Shown: one piece after another, positions 1 through 13,378 of the stretch | How the letters are laid out: each line of letters opens with the position of its first letter | Numbering within the stretch: position 1 is the stretch's first letter | Origin: Strigops habroptila | Taxonomy: Eukaryota > Chordata > Aves > Psittaciformes > Psittacidae | Length of the DNA: 64,000 nt | Assembly: GCF_004027225.2 (NCBI RefSeq) | Contig: NC_046360.1 | Location: forward strand, 3,212,001 to 3,276,000 | Reading direction: 5' to 3' | Made by a program: the position numbers and the translations under genes | The notes under the pieces: model-generated | Seen by the model: the letters and a program-made list of their open reading frames with translations, nothing else | Told to the model about the DNA's origin: nothing | Databases searched by the model: none

Positions 1-3000
1 TAAACTGGTTGCTTCCACTTGTGTCTTCTCATATGATCCAATAATGTTAAGACTGTTGCTTTCAGAAAGCCCCCTATTTTACATTTCTTTTTCTAACGAT
101 GATGAAGGGAACTAAAATACTCACGATTTAACAGCTTAATTACTGGCACCCAGCTCCTTCCAAATCACCTGCCATCACCACAAGCTTTGTTAACTGGCTG
201 CCTTCTGAACTGCCAGCCAAAGAAGATTGCGTGCAAAAAGATTCATGGTTTCTGATGCCTCTCCTCTTTCACCATTTTAACGAGCAAACTACTTCCTTCA
301 AGCGACTTCAGTTTGATTTGGTGATTGTATTTTCACTGCTTGTAAGGCTGATACTTTCATTTCAAAGCAGTTGCACAGTCAGTCTGGGAAGACCAGTTTT
401 ATAAGTGAACTTTGATCCTTCTTCGGGATGAAGAACATGTATATTTCCTCTAGAGAGAAAAAAAGCCAGCAAACATGGCGCTGGAAACCCTGGAAGAGCA
501 CAAACCCCTGGAAAAGGAACCTTTTACTGAAATCATATATAAAGAAGAAGAAAGGGAAGAACTCCAAGTAAACAGACAGAATAAGAGAAAAAGCTTGCTT
601 AAGTCAGATGAGGCTTCTGTGGTGTTTTAAAACATTACTTCTAAATAATTCTCCTGCCTCAAATATCATAATGTCTCACAGCAGGACTGAGGTGAGGAGG
701 AGGAAGCAAATGCCTAACTTTCTACACATGATTTTCTGACTAACTTTACTTTCAAATCATTTCACATTTGTAAAGATGAATAAATATCAGCATATGATAT
801 ACTTTGACTTGTCAAAATAAGGAAAAAATCAGTATTATAACCAACCTACATCTAAAATTGAGTGACATCCTGTCCTGTCCTTAGCACCTGATACCCAGCA
901 ATTATGGTCTAGTGTAAACTGAAGTGAAAGCCTAAAAAATACTTGTTTTACAGCTGAAAAAAGGTGTTCATAATTACACTTTTGAGTTACAGTGCCTAAA
1001 ATTACACAAGACTTAGTGATTCAGCTTTTTCCATATCATAGCACTTCTAAGGGCATGCTTTTTCTAAGTTGAAGAAGCAGCACGACTGACATTTAATGAT
1101 CAATTCAAGTGTCTTCACTTCCAGCATTAGTCTGTGTGAGGCTTCTTTTAAAAATAGACACTTGAAGAGATGAGAAACTTAAACTGAATCTTACTCAAAA
1201 CCATGAGAACCAGTTCTTCAGCTGAAACCTGAGGAGCTGGTGAAAACCCATCCACCTGTTCAGTGCATTTAAATGCTTCATGTCACCAAAATAAGTTTGA
1301 AGTCTGTGGAATGAGTGAATTTATTTCACAACAAACAGAAAAGATACAACCCTAAAGCAATGCCACTCAAATACAGCCACAATTTTACAAACCAGAATAA
1401 TCTCTGGCACTGATGTTAAGGTCCGTGTAATAAATTTTACTGCAACTGGTCCACTGCATTTGGAAGTTAATTCATGGAATCAGAAAAGCAAACACTGTGA
1501 AGTTTGCCTAAAAAGCCCTAAAGAAACACTCTCAACACTGACTAATTTAAAACAAAATGAAAAACACTCCAAAGAGCTGCAAAATCATCCAAGGGTCAAA
1601 GATACAGCATGACCAGTCTATTAAGATTATCAACGCAGCACAAAGCATGCTTTCAGCATCCATTCACAGCTTTCCACAGGCCCAAGACAATAGCCAAAAA
1701 AAGCATAAATCCAACAGAAGTTATTTTGTTGTCAGATGTGTTGCGTGACAACATTGTGTCATTAGCAGGGAACTGGTACTGTATCAGATGTTCACCTGCC
1801 TACTGGAAGTGCCATGAAAAAAGAGGTTCTTAAGAGAAATAAGCAAACAGTCCAAGATTCTAGGAGAATTGCTACAAAACTATTGAGGTCATGAGTACTT
1901 CAACAGGCAGGAAACATTATTCTGAGATGAGAAATACCAGTCAGAATCACGAGACACAACGAGGCAGGGTAATATTGAAAAGAACATATGCTTTTTTTTT
2001 TAACTGCTAAGCTCTCACTATGAATTCTGAATGGGACAAATGGGGCAACAATACTGAGCTGCTTATAACAGGATTTTAATGGCAGAAGGATTGCTCACCA
2101 CTGAGCAGACCACTCCAACCAAACTATGCGCACTGCAAGAAAATGAAGCCATGGACACACCGTGGTTATTAAAGACAGAAAGAGTGGTTTATGCAGCACT
2201 TCAAACCTTAAGATGCTTAAAAAGTGAGTTTAACAGAAATCATTTGAATAATTTTACTCAAGGATTTATTTAATAAGCACTTCTAAGAACAGGCAGCAGC
2301 AAGTGCTTTGGGAATTGAGATTCTACTGCTTTCATCAACTGTATCTTTGTTTCATCCCACTTTTACAAAAGGAAGAAAAATGCTGGATAAAATTAAAAGA
2401 GAAGCTAGTACTAGCTTAGCAATATTTTACTGTTTAACATTCACTCCAAAATAATGGTGCAAAATGTCCCCAAGAAGTGTCACTCCTGTTCATCCACAAG
2501 CATGTTCCCAGAAGAACTGCCTCCAGAGATGCAGTCTGAGTAACCAAAATCCCAACTACCCACAAAGTCCATCAAGTGCTGCTGTAATTATAAGCTTGCT
2601 TTGGCAAGCACCCTGGCAAGTAGTCTCTCCCCAGTTTCAAGAAAAAGTCTTTTAAGGAGCTATAAATAAAGTTTCGTGTGGCACCATTTTAATTGCTTTA
2701 TACCTAGCATAAATCCACATTAGTTTTAGGTTTCTCTGGTCTTGCTCTAGCCTTTATCATTCCCACATTCTCTCTTTCACTTACACATATTTGTAAATCA
2801 GGAATAAATTATGCAGTCACACTGGGGAAGTATAAGGATGCATGTTTGGAGTGTCAAATGTACCCCTGAAACAGGAGCTGACAGGTGCAGAGTAGGAGAA
2901 TAGAGACTTCTTTTATACAAGATTTAAGTGTGCTTCTCATCAAGTGCTGGTGTACGGTAACACACCCTCTAACAACATCTGTTTGGTAATAAATATTAAT

Positions 3001-6000
3001 ACATATTCCAAAGTCATTAGAGTTGCTAAATTTAGGTCTTCTGATTAAGTATTAGCTTTAAAACTAACAAAATAAAGGTTAAAGGGTAAGCTTCGATTCT
3101 TAAATGTTTACTGAAGAGGAAAGAGACACCCAGAGCTGCAATTTGCACTCACCAGGCACAGGCAGGTCACTCATTTGGTGCTTAGCTGAAGAGAAAAAAT
3201 CTATAGTTGTCACCAAGTCTAATTCCTAACTTTGTAACTAAATTTCATGTTTGGCAAACAAGAACATAACCACTTGCACAATGTGGTTTTTGGACAGGAG
3301 TGGGAATCCCAAGCAATCTGGGCATGCATTCACATGGTTTTAACTTGGGCTTTCTGCACTGCCTGATCTTTTCAACCAGCTTTTGAGAAAAGGACTATGC
3401 TCAAAAACCCTGTTTGTGCTCTCCAGTGTGCTCTGAAATCCTGGAGTGAGAGGAAGGCTTCTTGATTTCCTATAGTTAAGGTCTTGAAGAGCAAATATTT
3501 TTTGGCAGTAGAACCCTAGTGGTCAGTAACACAACGTCACACTGTTACTAAAGGGATGTTCCAGTAGATAAAAGGAAAACACATTACCACCAGTCTCAGG
3601 CCACAAAGTCTTCCATTTTGCTGTTTAGAGTTATCACACTAAAATTGACTTTTACAAACAACGTACTTTTATTTCATGAAGATGAAATAAAATCTAAGAT
3701 CTGTAGATGTGCTACAGAGATTAACCTCAAAGGATTATTAAAGAAAAACCTAACCCTCCCAATTTTAAAAGACTAGGAGTACCAGACAACTGGCTTCCTT
3801 CCTCTTTCTACCAGACAAGATATTCGTTGTTCAAGCCCACAGGCTTCGAAAACAACCTTCCAGACAGAAAAAGCAGCAGCTTAGCTCTTTGATACCACAT
3901 TCTCACATACCTGGGGACACAGTGTGAAGGACACTGAATATGCACACTACCCCCATGAAACACAAATGTGCATGTGAGCTCACACACACGGATATATACA
4001 CACACACCCACAATGACACGTACAAATCCTGCTCAAATGCCGCACAGGAATACATCCCTTTAAGGCTGGAAGTGCCTATTTCTAGTTATTAGCAAGAAAG
4101 CCAAGTGGTTTTCCAAATCCTCCTCTTTGTGAACAAAACACTGGGTTTTCAGCTGGGTTTCCCTTGCAACGAGGAGAACAAAGGTTTTTTCAATCATGTA
4201 GTCATCAGCTTTAGCCAACTTTGTCACTGAAAATACAAGTGACCTCAGAGAAGTGACTCAGGAATCATGATTTGTATCAGCACGCCACAATAAAATTATT
4301 AATTTAAGGACTTTGGAACAACTCTACAACTTAGATACATGTGGACTGACAACCAAACACCTATACAAGTAGCAGTGAAGTCACCACAGTTCCTTCTTAA
4401 TGTTCAGGATTTCCCTCTCCCTCTTCCTGCCACACACTTCACAATGAAGAATCAGGACCCAGCAGCACAAATTCAAGCAATAAACAATTCAGTGAAGGCA
4501 AACCCAGAAGGATTCAAGTATGGCCAATTCCTTCCAAGGTGGGTAAATGCATTTCTAGTTGAACAGACTCTAGTAAAAGCCTATGTACACAATAAAAGAG
4601 GATTATACCAGATAGTAGCACAGCCATATTTCCACACAGCTTGAACACCTTCAAACCTAGCCACACTTTCCAAACACCACAAAATATTCCCTCAGGCCCA
4701 GAGAAGTTTACTCTACAATTTAAAAGCCTTCTGTCGCCAAGTGAAGAGGAAAACCAGAGGGTCAAACTGAGAATATGGTCTAGTTCTGCACTGAAAGAGA
4801 GCCATTTCTACTAAGGTCATGAGGTTTTCTGTCACTTCTGACCCGCAATCTTAAGCATGTATTGACAAATAAATAACAAAAAGGGCCCATTGAGCCAGAC
4901 CTTCTGCTCATGCACCTTGTCAGAGGTCACATGGAAAAGAGCAATACTGCACCCATTTATATCCTTATAAAGTTAAGGCCATTCTAACCTACTGGCTTTT
5001 CTTAAATACTCAAGTTTTTAACAGAAGGGTCCTCCTGCCCCCCAGCAAACCACAATGCCTCTAATACCTCTGTGTGTTTCACTTATCACAGCGGTATCTG
5101 TTTCTTCAGCAGTTTAAGTTCCCAAAACAAGCTCAAATGGAAACGCGGGATGCCTGACCCCTCTTGCAAATCTATTGACACCAAAGTTCAAAATACAAAT
5201 TGATGCCCAACGCAGCAAGTAAATTCCCTAGGCCACCTTTTTATCTTGGCCTTCAGTGGGCCTCTGTATCTGTAATACTTCCACAATGTGGTTTGAGGTG
5301 ACCCGGAACAATTCCCTTGGAAGTACCAAAAGGGCAGGCATCTTAGAGGGAAAGCAATTATAACTGATTTTACTTAATAAACTAAAGTTTCTCAATAATA
5401 TATTGCCACTTTTTCCTTTTTTCTTGGGGCTTTTGTCCTCTAGTTTAAACACAAACCCAACCCAATAAATACAAGACCCAGAGAAGTACAGCACGTTTCT
5501 TTCTTTTAAAGTTTTCATGTAAGTGGTTTCATCTTATTTGTTGTTAGCTGACTACATAGTCTTTCAGACACATCTGTGGTCATATAAACCTTCAATAGTC
5601 TCACACCAGAACTGTTAATACAGTGTCCACTGATATATAGAAAACCCAGTAAAAGACAACCACAGCAGCAGGAAGAAAACGGGCTTCTGTTCTCTTTTAA
5701 TAAGCACAGATCCACAAGCACGGCTGAGGGTCCGATACACTGACAAAGGCATTTCAAACGGGCAAAACAAGCACTAGAAAGCCTGACAGCCCTCGCTGCG
5801 CCCAGCATACCAACTCGGCCACACAGAAATCTCTTTCATATTGTTTTGAATTAAAGTTACGCTGAGATCGAGACCACAAACAGGACCGACTTCACCCTGA
5901 CAAAATCCTTCCTCATGGCCAAGGCACAGAACAAGGGCTGCATTAACGGAAAAACTGATCCCACCTCCGGCCCGTCGCTGTCTCCTAATTTAGTCCAAAA

Positions 6001-6423
6001 TGAGCGTTTTCGGCTCGGCGAGCCCTCGGCCCTCCCCTGGCCCACGGCCGAAGTGCCCGGGCACGGACCCCCCCTCCATTACCGAGGGCCAGCAAACAAA
6101 AGGCCGGGGGGGAAGGGGGCAGGCAGCGCTGCCCGCAGCACAGGGGCTCCTTATCCACCGGCCGCTCCATAGCGGAGCCGCGACCGTCAAGCGGCTCAAG
6201 CAGGGCCCGGCCGGGGGGAGTCACCGGAGCCGGGGGAGCGGCGGTCATTAACACCCCCCCAACCCGCAGTGCCAATGGAGGCGGCGGGACAGCGAGCCCC
6301 GGGCCGCGGCGGGCAGCGCCCCGGCGGGCTGAGGGCGGGGGGGGGGACACAACCGGCGGGAGGGGGACACAACCGGCGGGGAGGCCGCAGCCCGGGCGCG
6401 GGGGGCCGCGGAGCGCCCCTCAC
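1..6423 (-). other. VPS37B: VPS37B intron 1 (partial)
   Basis: AT-rich sequence with no exon I can recognise on either strand; the short open frames have no family resemblance or splice context. It holds a T-run near 1990 and a short CA/TA-rich stretch near 3985-4012. GC content rises sharply from about 5.9 kb into the promoter CpG island. Confidence 0.6.
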
Positions 6424-6528
6424 CTCTTCCATCTCGCGGGCCATGTCCTGGAGCTGCTCCTCGTCGTCCAGCAGCGCGCTGAGCTCCTGCAGGCTCAGCG
6501 CCTCCAGGCGCCGCACGTCCAGCGCCAT
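6424..6528 (-). CDS. VPS37B: VPS37B first coding exon (partial gene)
   Basis: This exon encodes the N-terminal 35 residues of a VPS37-family ESCRT-I subunit, which helps sort ubiquitinated cargo into multivesicular bodies. ATG is at 6528-6526. The peptide MALDVRRLEALSLQELSALL, followed by an acidic DDEEQLQ stretch and ending in MEE, resembles the start of VPS37B in its LSLxxLxxLLxDExQL pattern. A GTGAGG donor follows 6424 in phase 0, at the same point as in the human gene. The rest of the gene, including the Mod(r) domain, must lie left of the window; I found no second exon in 1-6423. Synteny next to ABCB9 supports VPS37B over VPS37A, C or D. The upstream frame stays open through a GGC repeat, so a longer N-terminus cannot be excluded. 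Orthology is inferred from one short exon and from position. Confidence 0.78.
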
Positions 6529-6570
6529 CCCGGCGCGGCTGCCCCCGGACCCGCGGCCCCCCGACCCGCT

Positions 6571-6598
6571 CCCGCCGCCACCACCGCCGCCGCCGCCA
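6571..6598. repeat. GGC/GCC trinucleotide repeat in VPS37B leader
   Basis: On the minus strand this reads as GGC repeats interrupted by GGT, 40-70 bases before the VPS37B ATG and in its reading frame. Confidence 0.8.
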
Positions 6599-6980
6599 AC
6601 CGGAAGTGCCGCCGCGGTGTCGCCCCGGCCCGGGGTGGGCACCGCCCTCGGCGCCCCCTGCTGGGAGGGCGGAGCGGCAGTGTGCGGGGCGGGGCGTACC
6701 AAAGGGGCTGGGAGGAGGTGGTGGACGGTACCAAAGGGGCGGTAGAGGTGGGGGGTGACCGAGGCGGTGATGGGGGGCCCGGGGCGCACACGGAGGGGCC
6801 TGGGGTGAATTCCCATTTAGGTTTAAAATAGCTCAAAAACCACATCTTGCCAAGCTTTGGTGCTGGTTGGTTTTGTCCATCTGAAGCACTTTCTTCTTCA
6901 AGAGCAAAGGGCAAGAAATGAGCTTTCCATCAATGTATTTTATGGTGAATTCAAAGAGTTTAGTCATATAGCAAAAGCTC

Positions 6981-7026
6981 TGCATCAATTAAAACATCAT
7001 CGCTACATCAATTAAAACATCATAGC
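6981..7026. repeat. 23-bp tandem duplication (two copies)
   Basis: Two adjacent copies of a 23-bp unit with core CATCAATTAAAACATCAT begin at 6981 and 7004 and differ at only two positions. Confidence 0.85.
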
Positions 7027-8154
7027 TGCATTCTGTTCTTCTGATTTATATCTGTTAAGTCACCAACACTGCACTAGGCACTCTGCGGTAACACTTTGGA
7101 GCAGTAGTTTCCTGGTTACTACTGATGTTAGCATAGGTGATAAGGACAATTATGCCTAAAACAATTAATTGCGTTAACATAGCCTAAGTGGTATGCATCT
7201 CTAGGCATGCACTGCCTTCCTGGTTTGCTTTTGTACCTAAGGGATCATGGGTGTGCTTGTTTCCATGTGTGTAGCACCAGAGAGAACTATAGTGGCTCAT
7301 GAGCCGAACAAACAGGATAGGGAATGGCCATGTGGTTGTTGTCCTTTGTAGTTGACATTTTTTATCTCAGTGGGGGAAAAAATCAATACAGTTGAACTGA
7401 ATCAATCTCTGGTGCAAGGCCATTAAACAGTAATGATGTCACAGTCACATCCAAGAAGTGACCTAGTACTTCCTGGCAGAGCTGAATGAAGACATGACAG
7501 CTATAGCTTTAGTCTTTTGCCCTATAATTAAACTCAGCTCTCCAACCAAAAAGCCCTCTCTATCTTTATTTTCCATAGGTAATAAAGGCCAAAACCATGA
7601 CACTGCTAGAGGAAGGCTTCCTGGCCTTCTGCCTGCCTAGTGCAGAGCTACTATACAGCCATGGTGCAAACTGAGCGTATTCAGAGGCAGGTAAGAGCGA
7701 GGTGTTTGCACAGCAGGAAGCTGAGCTGAGCTTGCTTAGGGTGGGGAGGTGGTGATTAGTGATATGAGCATGTGTCCACTCATCCACGTCAATGCACCTT
7801 CCTGCTGCTGCGGTACGTGCTGAGCTCCTCCTTGTGTGGGGTACAGATGAGTAAGCACACGTTCCCCTTGGCAGTGACATGGGTTTGCATGGCCACTGCA
7901 GCCTGACCTTGTTATATAAAACCAGTAGATAGCTGCCACGCCAACACGGTATCATATACCATAGTTCCACATTCCCATCAAAAAGACACAGTATTAAACC
8001 AGGTTGTAAATCTGCACATGCAAACACACACCCATACACACACGCAAATGGAGGAATTAGTTGAGGGATTAAAAGAAACCCTTTCTTCCCAAGAACGTTA
8101 GTGATTTTAACTTCGTAGCATAGCTAAATGATTGGCATGGGGGGAGTGTGGTTT

Positions 8155-8290
8155 AGAAGAGTCTGACTCAGCTTCATGTTGTGAATCTAGTTTTACCACT
8201 GCCTTTCTGTGTGATCCTGAGTGGAGCTCTCAGCCTCCCTCAGCTATAATGCCTTTTGCTTAAAATAGAGGAAGAAGAATAACCATTCAG
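8155..8290 (-). mobile_element. MIR-like SINE remnant
   Basis: Read on the minus strand, this segment follows the order of an ancient MIR core: a degraded 'gaggctgagag' block, then a 'cacacagaaaggc' block, then 'ggtaaaact'. On plus it shows 'ctgtgtgatcctgagtgg' followed by 'ctcagcctccctcag'. It is strongly diverged, so the call rests on pattern memory only. Confidence 0.45.
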
Positions 8291-11200
8291 ACCCAGGTGA
8301 GGGTGGACAGGAAAAGTTCATGCTGAATCATGCTTGTAGAGGTGCTCTGGGTGAGTATCTCTGGTGAAGGGCACTACAGTATGATAATAATTGTATTGTC
8401 AATATGCTGTCAGGTAAGATTGTTTACTGTCACCTAAGGAGCTTTTCTGTAACTATTTCTTGTTCTTTTTGCATGGGGCTGGTGGAAGTTCACTGCTTTA
8501 GACATCAAGGAATGGATTATTTTAATTAGTGGCAATCACTATTAAAGTTAGAACCTGCATAATGCAGAATAATGAAGTCATCACAAAATGCACAAAGCAA
8601 ACACAGTCATTTGTGCTCAAGTACAACATATATTGAAAATACCACTTCTCCCTCTGTAGCTATGTTTGGGTTCTGGCGATGTTGGGGAGGAGTATCTATA
8701 TTAAACATCTGGTCTGCTTTTGAGTGCTTTGAGCAGCATCTGCATGTGATTGAGTTCTCAAGTTGGCCAGAAAAGCAGCTGAGGTTGACAGACAAGATAG
8801 GGGTCAGCTGCTTTTGTATAATTATATATTCTACTTGGACAGGTAGGAAGGTGCCTTTCCCATTCAGCAGCCTTCATGAAAGATAAAGGTTTTGTGACAG
8901 CACATCTCCTGGACAGAATATGGAGGATTGCAGATAAACTAGGATTTTAGGCTACAGGGATTATCAAATATTGCAGTGCTGCAGGCTGAGATTTATCAGC
9001 TACCCAGCCTTGGTTCCTATTTGCCTTTGCTGAAATCCTTTTGAAGGGTGACAGCATTCACAAACATTAAAATTGTAAGCAGGCAAAGTACAGAAAGTCA
9101 GGGGGTTTTATTACAGGAGAAATGGAACAAAAAAAATTGGGAAGATTATAGTGGAAACCATGTCATGGTGAACAAGAAGTCAGGCTTCAGTCTTGGGGAG
9201 AACTGGCAGCCAGCCTAGTTTAAATTAGATGTTAGGTTTTTTCCTCTTTTTAAACTTGAGGTTGGATTTCCTTCTGTCACCTCATATCCTTTTACAGGCA
9301 GTAGCACTGTAGCCATGCATATTTATTAGATTCAGACATATTTTGCAAGTCACCTTCACAACTTCTTTTCTTTTCCTGGAAAAACTGGTTGGTTATGTAG
9401 AGACCGAATTTGCAAGTCTAATCTTCAGCGTTTATTAACCCTTATTAGTCTGGTTGCTCAATGGACAGATAAGTTTTCAGCCTTATTTGCAATTTAATTT
9501 CCTTCTATATATTAAGTCACAGTCCATTCTTCTGTTTAGATTTCATAATCCAGATTCCTTCACACATGAAAGCAACCTGCGTGTTCAGCATCCAGAGAGA
9601 GAAAGAGTGGTCTGTTTTGAGAGAGAACACTGGTCTTGCTGCCTGAGAAAGAGCAAGAACTGATTGTTAGTACTATACTCCCTCCTTTCTGGGAGCCACA
9701 GGCACGAGGAGCTGGTTTGCATACCTGCAAATACTTTCTTTGCCTTAAGCTCATGGTGAAGGTACAGTAGAAAGGCAAACGCTCTTTTTCCTCCCCAGAC
9801 TTAAGACATCTCTGAATCTGTGCTAGAAGCACTCTGTCTATTTGGTTGTGGTATTTCCAGACCTACTGAAGGCCTAGAAAGCACAGCCACCAGTACAAAC
9901 ACAGTTGCTTATTGAGGCAGAGGTTGGTGCAGCAGGAGACAAGTTGTTGGACAAACACAGCTGTGTTTTTGCCACTACAGTGTTCTCATTTACTGGGTCG
10001 GTCAGTCAGTCACACACCTTGTCTGTGCAAAGGTGTAAGGTAAATACATGTCCTTGGGAATCACTAGGACTATAGGAGCTACTCATGAACTTCATCTTGG
10101 ATAGGGTTCTCCAATGTTTAAAACAAATACAGCTGTGGTTATAGCTAGTAGAGGGAATGGTTAGAGCTTATTAATAGTGAGGAAAACAACCTCCTATGGA
10201 GTATACATATATATGGAGTATATGGAGTCAACCTTTGAATCGATTGTGCTTTCAAGTGCCTAATTGCTTCCAATTCTACCATGACAGTCTTGTGCCCCCC
10301 AAGTACAGGTTTCAGATAAACCCCTCTGAGTTCCCTGTGAAGAAGACTCTTCCCTCTGAGGAGAAGCAGCACTTTTATCTGCATCCCTGCACTTGAGAAG
10401 CTCCTGAACAGATTTTGATTGTGTTCCCATGTAAATGTCAACTCTGGGCAAACCCACAGCCACAAAATACTGCAGTTGAGGGTTTCGGAGGGAACCGTGG
10501 CCTTATTTCCAGGAGAATTGCCTGAAACACAGAGACTGCCCACAGGCAGCAAGACCCAAGGGACTAGGCAGGGCTAGGAAGCAGCTCATGTTCTGGCACT
10601 GGAGCAATTCCCACTGCTGCACCGAGTTAAGCTCATCTTCACCACCAGGCTTAGGTTGGTTAATGGGCATCTCTGACCCTCATTTTCACTTCAAAAAGGA
10701 GTTGGAATGATTCTGAAAAGCGGGATTTTCTGTACAGTCATAGGGTTAGCACTGGGCCAGCAGAAATGTCTGCATTAGGTTAGTGCTGCTGGATCCCCCG
10801 TGGTGTGTGGAGCTCCCACCAGGCTTCCAGGCTGTAAGAAAACCCTCATGGCTTTAGCATTCAGGCAGATGCATTTGTCACATGGCAACAGCACAACAAA
10901 AGGACTTGTAGCCACAAGATGTAAGGCTCAGTGGAAAAGTAGCCTTGAGTTACCTGGATGCAAAAGAGAGAATTCAGCACCTGTGGCAATGAACAAAGTC
11001 AGGCCCTGTTATCAGCTTGGACTGGTGCCACCAGCAGAGACGATCTGCTGTTTCCAATGTGCCATTTCAGTTAAAGCTGTTTGGACCTGGCCTGGGAATA
11101 CAATGCTGGGATTATCATCACAACAGGCTTGGGAAGCAGGGCTCCCTTCCTGAAATTCACTGTAGTCTTTGCAATAAGACTAAGCCAATTGTATCCTCCA

Positions 11201-11514
11201 ATTCCCCTTTTTGCAGCATTGCCTGGGAGAGACACACAGGATATGATCAAAGTGTCTTTTCTGGCATCTTGTACTAACAAACATCATCGTGCCAGCACTT
11301 CCCAGGGTGAGTTGGCTTCACTAGGTCCCAGTTTCCAATTTCCCCCCGTCCAGTTTTTCAATTAAGTAGAAATTAATTCCACTTCTATGAACCACTGGGC
11401 ACATTCTGCTCCCAGGTACTGATAATAATGCAGAATGAATCACTTGCTGCCAGTGCTGGGTGGAACCCCCAACCTCATCATACCCACACAGTGCAAACTT
11501 TCATCAAGCAGGAA

Positions 11515-11580
11515 TACATTGCCATTTACAGAAGGGGTGAACTGAGGAGCTCGGAGAGTGACAGAGCTTTCCTAAGTGGA
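11515..11580 (+). mobile_element. MIR-like fragment
   Basis: The block 'ccatttacagaagggg', 'gaactgagga' and 'cggagagtgacagag' matches the MIR core order (zero/low-divergence positions scattered). It is short and weak. Confidence 0.3.
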
Positions 11581-11976
11581 GGGAGATAAGACAAGAAGAG
11601 CTCTCATTCTTCCAAGGCACAGATTTTTATCATATCACAAAATCAAGCAGCTGAAAAGATTACAGTCACAAAGCGCTCTGCTTTGAGAACAGCTTAGGCT
11701 CCCTCCCCTAGTGCAGAGACTGACTGCCACATGGGATCCGGGATGAAAACAAGTTCTTAAACGGGTTATTCCTACTGCTATGGCTCATGGCCATTATCAG
11801 ATCCTGAAGTCTTTTACATACCTAATTCGCTGTAGGTTCTTCTTGCCATTCCCTGCAAGGCAGCTAGAACATGGACAGTATGCAGCCATCATCTGATATG
11901 AACATTACCTTGAAAACCCTGAATGCAAAAAACACCCCCACTACATTGGCTCCACGTTGAGTGGCAGAGGTAGTAG

Positions 11977-11982
11977 TTTATT
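11977..11982 (-). terminator. ABCB9: Putative ABCB9 poly(A) signal (AATAAA)
   Basis: This is the first canonical AATAAA I find on the minus strand downstream of the ABCB9 stop codon at 13379. It would give a 3' UTR of about 1.4 kb. There is no transcript evidence. Confidence 0.45.
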
Positions 11983-13378
11983 TTCTGAGCATCCCTCCTC
12001 AAGGACACTAAAGAGTTTGTAAAACATCACTAAATGAAAACAAAACATCGCCAAGAACGGAAATGCAAACCTGCTGAAAAGGAAAGAGCAGCAGCATTCA
12101 AATATCAGAAAACATGAGAGCTAAAGTGCTTGAGATAATTTCTTAACTATGCACAGTCTGAAGTCTCTCTTCCCCATATAAATGCTATTTTTCAACAGCA
12201 CCTGCCTGGCTGCATAGGTTTCTTCACCAGTCTATGGCAGGATAACACTACTAAGCCAGAGCCATTACCCAAAAGGGCTAGGAGCAACATATTTCTTTCT
12301 CTCCCTCATACTAAAAGTAAGTTAATAAATAATAATCAAAAGAAACACATTTTAAAGTTCAGGCAGCTGAAGTGGGACTTCAAGGGAAGTGACCATATGG
12401 ATTTCCCATGCAGAAGTCACTAGCATGGCCTGAAGCTGAACAAAGCTTTGGTGGGATTCATAAAGTGCTGTCTTTTAGTACTTTCTGCCTGTCTTTAGTA
12501 GTGTTTTTCCTCAAACCAGCACTGGGATTTGTGAGTTAAAAATATTCTGAAATAAGAGACCAATTTTCAGTGGATGCTGGAGCCAGACAATTGCACAGTG
12601 CACACAAACAGATTAAAAAAAAACAAACCCAAAACCAACCCAAACAAAAGAAAACCCCAAACCTAACCCAATTATGGTAAAACTTTTCATCCTTAAAAAA
12701 CAAACACCCACCAAGCACCAAGAGCAAATCTGAAAGTAATATCTGCCTCCTGGTCCCCTGGCTCCTTCCAGCAAGGATGGTTACTACATGGTACAAGCTC
12801 AGCAGCAATGGTTGTGAGCCTGAGCCTGCAGGCACTCAGTGCAAAACTCTCCCTGTGCTCAGCCCCATGGGAGCGATCCAGTTTTCCCTGAAGCCAAAGG
12901 GAGCTCCCTACAGACTTCAGCAGACATTGGATTGGCCCCATAGACTGATAGTGGGAACAGAACCTTGTTTTACAGTCAGTTTTTCTATCCAGCCACAAAA
13001 GCCACCCCCTGAAATTCCTGAAGGGGTTTTCGATCTTCCCCTCCACGCATGCATTTGACATCCAGTACAGTTAATAGCAGTTACACATGCATATCAATGG
13101 GAGGAAAGTCCCAGTCGAGTGGAATTACTGGTAGTAAGAAAAGAAACCCAGTAGAAATGCTGGGAATTGCTAAAGACCCAACTCTCTCCAAATTAATTTG
13201 TTTCCCTGTTTAAACCAGCCGGCATCTGCCTGCTGGGCTGTAATGCAGGAAGCTCTATAGTGTGTGTTGGTGTGTGCACGGGTGTGTGAGCAAACGGGCG
13301 GCGTTCTGCAACCTGGGGACAAGCCACCTCCTGTCCCAGCATCCCAGCAAGCGTCTGGAGCGCTGGCCATTGCCGCTC

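Larger units (their letters stand above)
6000..6800 (-). promoter_or_regulatory. VPS37B: CpG-island promoter of VPS37B
   Basis: Dense CpG and GC-rich sequence surrounds the first coding exon. An ETS/GABPA-type motif (CCGGAAGTG) lies at 6600-6608, about 70 bp upstream of the start codon, and a GCC/GGC trinucleotide run at 6571-6598. No TATA box is evident. This looks like a TATA-less housekeeping promoter; the transcription start is not determinable from sequence alone. Confidence 0.65.
6529..11955. other. VPS37B-ABCB9 intergenic region
   Basis: Apart from the VPS37B promoter at its left edge, I see no gene here. It contains a 23-bp tandem duplication (6981-7026), a CA-rich stretch near 8022-8046, and MIR-like SINE remnants near 8155-8290 and 11515-11580. 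The open frames are short and without recognisable domains. The right boundary is set by the putative ABCB9 poly(A) site. Confidence 0.55.

Noticed and set aside
12655-12675. Telomere-like CCTAACCC
   Set aside because: Only one or two imperfect units in an A/C-rich stretch; no array.
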